The position numbers and the translations under genes are program-made. A stretch of DNA of 7,312 nt from Porphyromonadaceae bacterium UBA7141 (GTDB taxonomy: Bacteria > Bacteroidota > Bacteroidia > Bacteroidales > Muribaculaceae): contig DKWX01000047.1 in assembly GCA_002491945.1 (NCBI GenBank), positions 9,529-16,840 on the forward strand, in the 5' to 3' direction. The first letter of the stretch is position 1, and the number at the start of each line of letters is the position of its first letter. Positions 1 through 7,107 of this stretch are shown one piece after another. A model generated the notes under the pieces. It had not been told where the DNA came from and ran no database searches. It saw only the letters and a program-made list of their open reading frames with translations.

Positions 1-113
1 CTCAGCGACAAGCCGGAAGCGGCAGAAAGAAACCTCAGATTGTATAAAAGATTCCCGTTCAATTGCTATCGGTTAAATTTGAACGCTTGCTTATGGATCC
101 GCCTGACGGTGGA
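1..113. other. Region beyond the last minus-strand gene; no supported gene
   Basis: No start codon for a minus-strand gene lies here. Plus-strand frames are open from the left edge to stops at 45-47 and 142-144, so the tail of a convergent plus-strand gene is possible but cannot be shown. GCCGGAAGCGGC (12-23) can form a small hairpin, without a T-tract. Confidence 0.3.
43..89. repeat. Copy A of a 47-bp intergenic element
   Basis: Starts TATAAAAGA-TTCC and continues through CTATCGGTTAAAT. By hand alignment it matches 4682-4728 at roughly 35 of 47 positions with two one-base gaps. It lies just beyond the stop of the last minus-strand gene, in the same relative place as the second copy. Confidence 0.4.
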
Positions 114-743
114 TTACATCTTGGGGAACGATTCGTTGACATAGCCCGAAAGCTCCTTGGCATATTTCTGGGCCACCTCGCTGTCCTTCATGGCATTCTC
201 CAGGGCACGCTGGCGGGCCTTCGCGGCCTTGCTCTCGCTCACCACATAGAACACCTCAAACTCATAAGTGCCGTCGGGCAGAGTGCGCATCAGAGCGAAG
301 CTCTCCTGCATCTCGCCGCGAATCTCCTTTTCAACAAGGCGCTCGTAGGCAGAGAAGAAATGGTCGAACTCAGCCTCTGTGTTGGCGCCATCGGCGAAGA
401 TGTCGGTCATGGCGCGACCCTTCAGAGCCGAACCGGCCTGTGAGGCGTAAGAAATCATCGCATTGTTGGAAGCGGCCTGATAGCCGTTGTTTTTGGTCTT
501 GGTGCGCGACATGCCCACAATTTCCTGCGCATCCTCGGCGGCATCATTGAGCTTCTCGTAGTGCTTCAGAAGAGCCACCTCCATAGTGCGGCTTCCCACT
601 ACGTTCCATTTCTCCTTCCGATAGGACTTGAGTTTCTTCTTATACTCCTTCTCAAGTTCCTTCTTGAGGGTCTTGCTGGAATCGGCATATACCACAGGTG
701 TGATCATCACCAGAGCCAGCAGCATCATAATAATCTTCTTCAT
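114..743 (-). CDS. Exported protein of unknown function, LPP20/FlgT-like core
   Basis: This is a 209-residue protein, probably periplasmic. Residues 1-20 form a signal peptide (two Lys, a hydrophobic stretch, VYA cleavage site); there is no lipobox Cys, so it is not a lipoprotein. Residues 22-45 are a Lys/Glu-rich helix. The core follows: an alanine-rich helix with NNGYQAASNNAMISYASQAG (85-104), then LKGR (107-110), a charged helix with EKEIRGEMQESF (138-149), and a strand-rich part YEFEVFYVVSE (160-170) running into an Ala/Arg helix. The order, an A..NA..YA..G helix, then a GE.QES strand, then YE..V.VV, resembles LPP20/FlgT N-terminal-like domains. I also recall similar uncharacterised proteins in Bacteroides. 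ATG at 743 is chosen because it opens directly into the signal peptide and follows an AT-rich leader. It is the last gene of the minus-strand cluster, 242 bp after the DUF4384 gene. Its function is unknown; that it is a gene is near certain. Confidence 0.85.
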   Translation of the reverse strand: MKKIIMMLLALVMITPVVYADSSKTLKKELEKEYKKKLKSYRKEKWNVVGSRTMEVALLKHYEKLNDAAEDAQEIVGMSRTKTKNNGYQAASNNAMISYASQAGSALKGRAMTDIFADGANTEAEFDHFFSAYERLVEKEIRGEMQESFALMRTLPDGTYEFEVFYVVSESKAAKARQRALENAMKDSEVAQKYAKELSGYVNESFPKM

Positions 744-985
744 AATGAGATAGATGTTAAGTTATTGATTTGGGTTGGTTTGAATTCATGGCGGGCTGCG
801 TGCCTAACCCTGTAGACATCGCAAAAAAACGGGAGAGAGGGATGCGGATGAAGAGAGAGAGACAATGTCGGGATTGGGGGCAGATTGAAACATAGGGGAG
901 AAGAGAGGAGCGAGGAGAGGAGCGAAGAGGGGGAGACGAGTGGGGGGAAGAGGGGAGCCGAGCCGAGGGGATGGGACCGTGAGGG
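744..985. other. Intergenic purine-rich tract (C/U-rich in the operon transcript)
   Basis: This is the gap between the DUF4384 gene and the last gene. On the plus strand 894-970 is about 90% purine (8 pyrimidines in 77 bases) and includes an 11-base direct repeat GAGAGGAGCGA at 903-913 and 915-925. The minus-strand transcript is therefore C-rich and G-poor here, the composition expected of a Rho loading (rut) site. A T7 run (829-823 on the minus strand) follows, but no hairpin precedes it. No promoter match or credible gene is seen. Confidence 0.5.
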
Positions 986-1903
986 TCAGTAGTGCATGGA
1001 CTCTGTCTTTTTGCCGGAAGGGGCAATCATCAGATTCATCGACTTTACCCCCATACGCTCATCATTGCGGCGCACTTTCACCAGCCATTCCGTAAACTTC
1101 TCCCGGTCAATGACCGGAGGCGCACCGGTATACTTTGTCTTCACCGCCGGAGCGGCGAACGCCTCAGGAGAGAACACCACATAAACCTTATTGAACTCCT
1201 CGCCTCCGGGGGCAGTCATAATCAGTTCATCGACATTGCCGAAATCATTGCCGCGCTTAGTGTCGAAAAATATATAGTCGTATCCTTTGCGGGTTTTCAC
1301 CTCGGGCACATCTCCGGTGGAATAGGGTAGAATCTGAAACACATTGTCCTGCTCATCAGCCAGAAATACGCTCAGATATCCGTTTGTCGGCGCCGAAAAA
1401 TAGAGATACATCCGGTCGCCGTGGCGGAAATTGGTGTCGGCATTGCGTTGTTCGGTGCCGTTCCGCAGCACGAGCGCCTCAAACTCCGCAGCCTTGTTGC
1501 TCAGAGCTTTAGCACGCCCCTTCACCTTGCAGCGCACCACAAGATGGGCATCGGCATCAAGCGAAATCTCATATTCCGGTTCGCCGATATCCCCAAGCCA
1601 TTCACCCTTTACTTCAGAATATGACAGCGACAGGAAATGCGAGGACTCCGAGTTGCCTCTGACTGACTCCGTCTGCATGATATCCTGCCCCAGCACCGCA
1701 CCGAACTCATTCTTAAGCGCCTGGATACGGGCGCCGTCGGCTGCCCTGCGTTTGCATTCCATAGGCGAGCTGGTTCCATCTCCGAGGAAGGTATATTCAC
1801 CCTCGACGGTCTTTATGTCATTTGCCATAGAAACGACACCCAAAAAAGGCGACAAGAGAAAGACTGTAAGCGCCACGAGGCGCATCATCGCTTTTACCAA
1901 CAT
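986..1903 (-). CDS. Exported DUF4384 domain protein
   Basis: From the chosen ATG the protein has 305 residues. Residues 1-27 form a signal peptide (Lys/Arg n-region, long hydrophobic core, cleavage after SMA). Residues about 29-130 form an LPP20/FlgT-like domain: VEGEYTF, an Ala-rich helix CKRRAADGARIQALKNEFG, a GEWLGD strand and YEISLDADAHLVVRCKV. It contains two Cys (50 and 125) that could pair in the periplasm. Residues about 138-255 match DUF4384: FRHGDRMYLYFSAPTNGYLSVF, then VFQILPYS and the VYVVFSPE strand. DUF4384 is known from the literature beside, or fused to, caspase-like and kinase domains; its role is unproven, probably ligand or partner binding. The frame is open from a GTG at 1954, only 13 bp after the caspase gene stop, but that start would put 17 polar residues before the signal peptide, so ATG 1903 is preferred (1888 and 1885 are also possible). 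Likely co-transcribed with the caspase gene, since no promoter is seen between them. Confidence 0.88.
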   Translation of the reverse strand: MLVKAMMRLVALTVFLLSPFLGVVSMANDIKTVEGEYTFLGDGTSSPMECKRRAADGARIQALKNEFGAVLGQDIMQTESVRGNSESSHFLSLSYSEVKGEWLGDIGEPEYEISLDADAHLVVRCKVKGRAKALSNKAAEFEALVLRNGTEQRNADTNFRHGDRMYLYFSAPTNGYLSVFLADEQDNVFQILPYSTGDVPEVKTRKGYDYIFFDTKRGNDFGNVDELIMTAPGGEEFNKVYVVFSPEAFAAPAVKTKYTGAPPVIDREKFTEWLVKVRRNDERMGVKSMNLMIAPSGKKTESMHY

Positions 1904-1967
1904 ATCGAATACTTGCTTATATGATTCTAATTCTAAAAAAGGGGAGTATGTCACGGTGAGTTTAGGC

Positions 1968-4595
1968 TTAGGGCTTCAGGGTCTTGCTGTCCCACTCAGT
2001 GGCCATGCGCCCGGATGTGCTGACAGTAGGGTTCTGCGGTTTGCCGTTGACACTCTCGGCCGTGTTGCGCACATTCGAAATCACATACTCCGCAATCTGC
2101 TTAAGCGAGGCGTTGCCCTTCGACTCCTGGAGCTTCTTAAGCAGCCAGTAGGTGAACAGACCGTGATACTTCTCCTTATATGGGAGCGCCGTCTCCTTGG
2201 ATGATGCCGCAGTCAGCACAAACATATTGCCTTCGGGAGTGGCCGGACGAGTGGCGAATACCACACCTCGCGCTTTATTGATCATTTCGCCAGAGCGGTC
2301 GGTGCCACTGAAGCAGGCATCTACAAATACAGAAGTAGCCTCTGAAGGGAGCGCCCCAATGGTCGAGTAAATCTCCGCCATCGGGATAAGAGTGGCGGAA
2401 AGCATCGGATTCGCATCCACCGGCATCATATACGCCTCGCCGTTAGACTCATCGGGCAGACCATGTCCGGCATAAAACACAATTACTTCGGCCGTCGGGC
2501 CATACCCCTTGACTTTGCGCGACAGAGTGGAGAGTGCGTCGCGCACCTGATTGCCGGTGGCATCATTGACGGCTATGATATTATTTTGTGGTATGCCGAG
2601 GGTCGATGCGCAATAGCGGGCGAAAGTATCGCCATCGTGCAAAGCACCGTATACATTGTCGGCCTTCGCATAGCGCTCGTTGGCAATCACAAGAGCGAAA
2701 GTGCCCGGGGCCTTGCGTCCTGTGACAGGGATATTCACATCCACATCCGAATCCTTGAATATCCCTATTGCCGGGCCGGACCCATCGCCGGAAGTCTCAT
2801 TATCCCCACCGAGGATTCCGGCCATATCCACATACACACGGGGGGTGGAATATCCGGCCGCATCGGCCGCCGAATATTCATACTTGCGTCCGCCGACCAC
2901 AAAAGAGACTGAAGCCAGAGCCACCTTGCCGTCGCGTATCATATAGCGGGGGGCGCGTATCTGAGCCGTTTCCCATCCGGCTTTGAATGCCTCCGCCTCA
3001 TGCCCCTTGAGCGGCACCTTCACTACAGTCTCGCCGTAAGGGGTGTCGATGCGATACGTCTCATTCTCTGCATCATAAGGTTGCAGCCGCATGTCGGTGA
3101 TCAGTAACTGTGACGCATAGCGGTCGAGATAATCCTTCTCAGCCTGCCGGAGCAGAGTCTTATATTTCTCTTCGGCCTCACCGCCGGCCATACGGCGGCG
3201 GTAGTCATCGATTTTCTCAAATTCACCGCGGTGTGCCCACTGTCCCAATTCCGAGGTGATGTAAGGAGCTGCAAACTCATCGAACGATGGGACATAATCT
3301 TTATGCGCCTCCGGGGCATTCTCTGACGGCGCTGTGGCTCCGCCTAACATCTGCGGCATCGAATTGAAGGCTACCGGGGTGCCTCCGAAGGCCCGTATCT
3401 GGCGATTGACTTCCTCAAACTTATCCTTTTCGCCCAGCGAAGCATAGGTATGTGCAAGCGCCTTGAGATACTTCATGTCCGACGGCGTGTTGGCCAGTAC
3501 ATTGCCCAGCGCTTTGGCTGCAGAATTGAAATACGTTTTCGACTGACGGCGATGACGTATGGCTGCCTTCTCGTCGCTCTCCATAATCGAAGAGTTGTAA
3601 TGTGAGGCTCCGAGATTATAATAGCATGTGGCCAGAGAACGGTATAGCTCCAGACTGTTGGGATGCGTCTCAAGCAGGCGCTGCAATATGTCGACCGCCT
3701 GGCCATACTCCCCGTTGCGCTCATGTAGCTGAGCCTGAAGATTGAGAAGTTTCTCGTCATTCGGACTGAGCGAGAGCGCCTTGTCGAGAAGAGGCTGCAT
3801 GGAGTCGGTCAGCCCCCCGTCGAGACATGTCTGCAGAGCAAGTGTAAGAATCTGAATATCCGTAGGATACTGCTCCGCCCCTTCGGAGAGCACCTTGAGC
3901 CCCTCGCGGAAATCGCCCGTGGCCAGACATGCCTGGCCGTAATACTTCACCACATTCTGTCGTTGCGACGCATCACCCGAGTCAAGATACAGACGGAAAT
4001 AACGCCTGGAGGCTTCCATGTCGCCGGAAGCCGTGGCTCCGTATGCCGCGCAATACAGCAGTTGCGGCATCAGGCCGGGGAGAGGGTCGAACCGGCGTCC
4101 GGCCATAAGCGGATGATTGCGGGCATCGATGCAAGCGCGCGCGAAGTCCGACTGACGCTGCCGGTCGGACTGTTGTGAATAATACACCGCACCCTGTGCC
4201 ATAAGCGGATCAAGATCGAGCAAAATGCTTGCCGCCCTCTCCCGCTGTTCGTCTGATTCTGCCAGCGACAGCGCTTCCATAGCCGCACGGTCGGCATCAA
4301 AGGCTGCCGGATAGAGGTTGCTTTCCAGTTCCCCCTCATAGAGCATGAACTTCACTGTCTTATACAGTCCGGATGCCTCTTTGACCTTCAGTTCGGCAGC
4401 AGAGGGGACAGACACCGTATCAACTGTCAGCGCCGAATCAGTCCGGAGCGCCGAATCCACAGGCACGGCATTCTGGTCAGAAGCCGCTGTCCGCACTTCC
4501 TGAGCGAGGCCGCTTACGGACGAAGCGGCTGCCAAAGCGGCATATGAGGCCGCGAGCGACCCGAGAGTCAGTATGGGGAGAAATATCTTATTCAT
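1968..4595 (-). CDS. Exported TPR protein with C-terminal caspase-like peptidase (C14) domain
   Basis: This is an 875-residue protein predicted to be a cysteine endopeptidase outside the cytoplasm. Residues 1 to about 25 form a signal peptide (MNK, hydrophobic, Ala-rich). A low-complexity linker with two DSAL copies (47-56) follows. Residues about 175-400 are TPR-like helical pairs, e.g. YGQACLATGDFREGLKVLSE and LHERNGEYGQAVDILQRLLE, which normally bind protein partners. Residues about 445-575 are a module shared with the propeller protein upstream (W453; GEFEKIDDYRRR). Residues about 630-870 are the caspase fold: TFALVIANERY strand, VIVFYAGHG with catalytic His711, SVFVDACFSG with catalytic Cys761, then LTAAS and HGLFTYWLLKKL. 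The His/Cys dyad is complete, so the enzyme is probably active. Cleavage specificity (Arg/Lys, Asp or other) cannot be read from this. It lies 142 bp after the propeller gene and just before the DUF4384 gene. ATG 4595 opens straight into the signal peptide. Confidence 0.93.
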   Translation of the reverse strand: MNKIFLPILTLGSLAASYAALAAASSVSGLAQEVRTAASDQNAVPVDSALRTDSALTVDTVSVPSAAELKVKEASGLYKTVKFMLYEGELESNLYPAAFDADRAAMEALSLAESDEQRERAASILLDLDPLMAQGAVYYSQQSDRQRQSDFARACIDARNHPLMAGRRFDPLPGLMPQLLYCAAYGATASGDMEASRRYFRLYLDSGDASQRQNVVKYYGQACLATGDFREGLKVLSEGAEQYPTDIQILTLALQTCLDGGLTDSMQPLLDKALSLSPNDEKLLNLQAQLHERNGEYGQAVDILQRLLETHPNSLELYRSLATCYYNLGASHYNSSIMESDEKAAIRHRRQSKTYFNSAAKALGNVLANTPSDMKYLKALAHTYASLGEKDKFEEVNRQIRAFGGTPVAFNSMPQMLGGATAPSENAPEAHKDYVPSFDEFAAPYITSELGQWAHRGEFEKIDDYRRRMAGGEAEEKYKTLLRQAEKDYLDRYASQLLITDMRLQPYDAENETYRIDTPYGETVVKVPLKGHEAEAFKAGWETAQIRAPRYMIRDGKVALASVSFVVGGRKYEYSAADAAGYSTPRVYVDMAGILGGDNETSGDGSGPAIGIFKDSDVDVNIPVTGRKAPGTFALVIANERYAKADNVYGALHDGDTFARYCASTLGIPQNNIIAVNDATGNQVRDALSTLSRKVKGYGPTAEVIVFYAGHGLPDESNGEAYMMPVDANPMLSATLIPMAEIYSTIGALPSEATSVFVDACFSGTDRSGEMINKARGVVFATRPATPEGNMFVLTAASSKETALPYKEKYHGLFTYWLLKKLQESKGNASLKQIAEYVISNVRNTAESVNGKPQNPTVSTSGRMATEWDSKTLKP

Positions 4596-4681
4596 GTATG
4601 ATTTATGTGATAAGTCGGTGCCATGTAAGTGGTCAGATTAAATTTATACAGTCTGCGGGGTGGGGCTTTTTGCCGCATGCT

Positions 4682-4728
4682 TTATAAAAGAGTTCCTTTC
4701 ACATACTATCGTTCAAATCTAAATACTT
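4682..4728. repeat. Copy B of a 47-bp intergenic element
   Basis: Starts TATAAAAGAGTTCC and continues through CTATCGTTCAAAT. It is similar to 43-89 and lies just beyond the propeller gene stop. It overlaps the possible -7 box of the caspase gene, so it could be a shared regulatory site and not a mobile repeat. Confidence 0.4.
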
Positions 4729-4742
4729 ATCGGTTGCTCAAA
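4714..4742 (-). promoter_or_regulatory. Possible weaker promoter for the caspase gene
   Basis: On the minus strand, TAGATTTG (4721-4714) is an exact -7 box, preceded by TTTG (4742-4739) at a spacing of 17, shorter than the usual 19-21. It overlaps the end of the propeller gene and would give the caspase gene a leader of about 110 nt. It may let the caspase be transcribed apart from the propeller gene. Spacing makes this uncertain. Confidence 0.35.
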
Positions 4743-6837
4743 AAGCATCGACAAAAGTGAACTCCGCAGTTATGCGGCGGAACTCCGAACCCTTGTCCTT
4801 GCTTACTCCCACGTGATAGTCATAGCGGGTGTCCATATCAGCCAGAGTCTTGACATTGCGGTCGAGATGGTCGCGCACGGCGGCGGCACGAAGGAACGCG
4901 AGCTGCTCATTGGTGCGGATTCCCTCGGAGCGGTTGACACTCAGAGTTGTCAGCAGGCCGTCGATAGTCACCGGTTCCTCGTCGAATTCTCCCAAAGCCC
5001 CGTCGTAGGCTATGCCGCGAATGATGGGAGTGGCGTCGGCTGTGCCCGAAATCTTCACATTCAGGCGCTTGCCCGCCTTAAGATGCTGCGCCAAATCCCC
5101 TTCGAATGCCTGCTGCACAATATTCAGCATCGAAGTGGCCGCGCCTGATTCGGCGATGGTATATTTGCCCGGCTTGAAATCCTCCACGGCAGAGAACTCC
5201 GGATCCACCTCATACGTGAACTTCACCAGATAATTCAGAATCTTATTGCCATCGGCATCGTAGGCCGGCACTACCTGCGAATCTACAGTGATGTTGGTAT
5301 GGTCGGAAATCACGTTATTGCGCTTCGCTTCCGCCATTACCTGCTGCTTCACCTCCTGTAGACGGATTTCCTCCATCTGCTGCTGGCGAATCACATCGAG
5401 CGAGACGAAATCCGTGTCGCCTCTCAGCATATCCATCGGGCGGCGGTCGAGATTATCGTATATGAATGTCTTGCCATCCTTGATGTTGCGGAAGCGGGCG
5501 TAGACAAGTTCAAACGAGTCATCAGGCAGCACCCCGTATTGCGCATCGGAGATGCTGAGGTCGGCCGCCGAACCAATGGCGGCCACATCGGCCTCCGGCA
5601 CAGGCAGATAAATCTTCGGCATATTCGAGAACTCTACCGCCAACAGGCCGTTCTGGCGGTCGTAATTGCCCAGTGTAATTTCCGACATCGAAATCAGGTC
5701 GCCCGCAAGGTCGGTAGAGATGCTGTCTTCAAACAGGCGGCGCTGGCGGCGCATCGACTCCTCGTTGACACGTAGCTGATAATCCTCCATCGACTCTCCG
5801 GGCTGCATCTTCAGCCACTCCGACATGCGTTCCTCGACGGCATCGCTTACCAGGCGGTTGAAATAGGGTTCCAGTCCGTTGATGCGCTGCGCGTATAGAC
5901 CGGATGTGGCCCCATGCACCAGTATGGGGTGTCCGTCGGAATCCTTTATAAAGACCAGATCAGCCACGCCACCGGACTGTTCCTCGATGTGGCGACGGTC
6001 AGAGGGGCGCACCAGGTTGATGATTTCGATATCAGAGGGGGAGATGACTACTGCCACATACTTGCCGTCGGCATTGAAATCGCAGGCCATAGCGCTGCCA
6101 AGGTCATCCACCATCGTGCGCACATCGAAGGTGCGGGTGTCGTATACGGAAAGCAGACCGTCGTCGGTCAGCAGAGCCATTGATGATGCATCAGGGCTGA
6201 ACACGAGGTCGGTCACCGGGACCTCGGCGTCAATTCTGGTGCGGATTTTCTTGTCCTCGAAGTTGTAGACCACCACATCTTTACCGCTTATAAGTGCGAG
6301 AAAATATCCGTTGGGGCTGATTGTCATTGACTGCGGGCGCACCGGCACCAGGTCGATACGGTCGGTGACATTGAATTTTTTCGGGTCGAGCATCACTATC
6401 CCCTTGTCGGTGGCCACTACAAGCTGACGTGCATCTGGGGTATATGTGGCGGCCAGTGGTGTGCCGAGACGTTTGTCGTCAAATTTCCGGGTCGGGCTTT
6501 GCGGACCGGTGGTTAAAGTCTCGAAGCGCCGGGCCTCACGCTTACCTTTCTTATCGGCGCTGATGGCGAAGAAATTGTTGCCGGCCGGACTCAGCCGGAA
6601 GTCAGCCACGGTATCCTTGCCGAACGAACGTATGACATCGCCTCGCATTGTGTGTATGTTGTGGATGCCGGCGGAATATGCGGTGGCGGAATAGGATTCA
6701 ATCCGGACCGGAGTCTCGGTGTGGCGGAACGCATAATCGCGCCCGAGTTCATCCTGAGCCGATATGTTTACGGCTGTGGATAAGGCCAGCACTGCGGCGG
6801 CCATGTGAATATTAGTGTAGTGGTCTGGTCGTTTCAT
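4738..6837 (-). CDS. Exported WD40-like beta-propeller protein with divergent OmpA-like C-terminus
   Basis: This is a 699-residue, probably periplasmic protein. Residues 1-28 form a signal peptide (cleavage SAQ/DE). Residues about 40-325 carry about six propeller blades of the form (F/Y)SPDGxxLAxxxxDGxxxxxD: FRLSPAGNNFFAIS (80), YTPDARQLVVATDKG (132), MTISPNGYFLALISGKD (171), LVFSPDASSMALLTDDG (211) and CDFNADGKYVAVVI (252). Residues about 330-461 are the module shared with the caspase protein (W341, MEDYQLRVNEES). A charged helix, probably a coiled coil, spans about 475-505. Residues about 560-699 resemble an OmpA-like peptidoglycan-binding domain: VKISGTAD (Asp601) and NEQLAFLRAAAVRDHL (Arg650), with an insertion between them. 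Propellers usually bind proteins or ligands, and OmpA-like domains anchor to peptidoglycan, so a sensor or scaffold role is inferred. It is the first gene of the cluster. ATG 6837 is preferred; an ATG at 6804 would also leave a signal-like segment. Confidence 0.88.
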   Translation of the reverse strand: MKRPDHYTNIHMAAAVLALSTAVNISAQDELGRDYAFRHTETPVRIESYSATAYSAGIHNIHTMRGDVIRSFGKDTVADFRLSPAGNNFFAISADKKGKREARRFETLTTGPQSPTRKFDDKRLGTPLAATYTPDARQLVVATDKGIVMLDPKKFNVTDRIDLVPVRPQSMTISPNGYFLALISGKDVVVYNFEDKKIRTRIDAEVPVTDLVFSPDASSMALLTDDGLLSVYDTRTFDVRTMVDDLGSAMACDFNADGKYVAVVISPSDIEIINLVRPSDRRHIEEQSGGVADLVFIKDSDGHPILVHGATSGLYAQRINGLEPYFNRLVSDAVEERMSEWLKMQPGESMEDYQLRVNEESMRRQRRLFEDSISTDLAGDLISMSEITLGNYDRQNGLLAVEFSNMPKIYLPVPEADVAAIGSAADLSISDAQYGVLPDDSFELVYARFRNIKDGKTFIYDNLDRRPMDMLRGDTDFVSLDVIRQQQMEEIRLQEVKQQVMAEAKRNNVISDHTNITVDSQVVPAYDADGNKILNYLVKFTYEVDPEFSAVEDFKPGKYTIAESGAATSMLNIVQQAFEGDLAQHLKAGKRLNVKISGTADATPIIRGIAYDGALGEFDEEPVTIDGLLTTLSVNRSEGIRTNEQLAFLRAAAVRDHLDRNVKTLADMDTRYDYHVGVSKDKGSEFRRITAEFTFVDAF

Positions 6838-7012
6838 AACGCCATTAGTCGGGGAGAGTCAGAAAAAGTGAATAAATCAAGTTAGTCAGTATCGTGGTGA
6901 GTAAGTGTTCGAATTTAACCGATTTAACACTTACTGATGAAGCCTATGGCCACACGTGGCTGATGGCTGATGGCATACATACGGCGGTGTAGGCCGTGAG
7001 AATTCTATGTTG
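6838..7012 (-). promoter_or_regulatory. Long structured 5' leader of the propeller-caspase cluster
   Basis: No gene is seen here. Besides the 10-bp inverted repeat there are two smaller ones: ACGGC/GCCGT (6981-6997, 7-base loop) and GCCAC/GTGGC (6949-6960), followed by a tandem TGATGGC TGATGGC (6961-6974). I recognise no known riboswitch. A leader this long with several possible hairpins hints at post-transcriptional control, which is inference only. Confidence 0.4.
6900..6935. repeat. Perfect 10-bp inverted repeat in the propeller gene leader
   Basis: AGTAAGTGTT (6900-6909) and AACACTTACT (6926-6935) are perfect inverted copies around a 16-base spacer that holds AATTTAACCGAT. It lies inside the leader transcribed from the 7013-7044 promoter, 63 bases before the ATG. 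It could be an RNA hairpin controlling translation or stability, or a dimeric repressor operator. There is no T-tract on either side, so it is not a standard terminator. Confidence 0.6.
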
Positions 7013-7044
7013 CAAAGTTAGTAAAAACTTTGTGTATCATCAAA
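7013..7044 (-). promoter_or_regulatory. Bacteroidetes-type promoter of the propeller-caspase cluster
   Basis: Read on the minus strand: TTTG at 7044-7041, 20 bases, then TAACTTTG at 7020-7013. This is an exact match to the Bacteroidetes primary sigma consensus TTTG-N19-21-TAnnTTTG. Transcription should start near 7006, giving the propeller gene a leader of about 170 nt. It is the best promoter candidate for all four minus-strand genes. Confidence 0.75.
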
Positions 7045-7069
7045 ATTTTGCAAAACATTCATTAAAATT

Positions 7070-7101
7070 TTTGGGCTGAATGTGTTTTTTTGTTAATTTT
7101 G
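7070..7101 (+). promoter_or_regulatory. Bacteroidetes-type promoter, divergent, plus strand
   Basis: TTTG at 7070-7073, 20 bases, then TAATTTTG at 7094-7101: exact consensus with the same spacing as the opposing promoter. The two -33 boxes are 25 bases apart. The start should fall near 7108, leaving about 120 nt of leader before ATG 7228. Confidence 0.75.
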
Positions 7102-7107
7102 CATTGT

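Noticed and set aside
97..114. Hairpin ATCCGCC/GGTGGAT at the stop of the small exported protein gene as a terminator
   Set aside because: On the minus-strand RNA the stem has an A-C mismatch and no U-tract follows.
63..443. Plus-strand 126-codon open frame opposite the small exported protein
   Set aside because: The His/Leu/Gly-rich translation looks like an antisense shadow, and the opposing frame has a clean signal peptide and structured core.
757..1026. Minus-strand 89-codon open frame rich in Pro, Ser and Arg
   Set aside because: It is the translation of the C/U-rich tract, overlaps the end of the DUF4384 gene in another frame, and shows no domain or signal; low complexity explains it.
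1431..2204. Plus-strand 257-codon open frame antisense to the DUF4384 gene and the end of the caspase gene
   Set aside because: Composition is that of a shadow frame, with no recognisable domain; the two minus-strand genes beneath it have clear domains and catalytic motifs.
4651..4676. GC-rich GCGG...CCGC plus GGC-TTTTT-GCC stretch as a terminator between propeller and caspase genes
   Set aside because: Only short, interrupted pairings form, and no T-run follows the stem on the minus strand.
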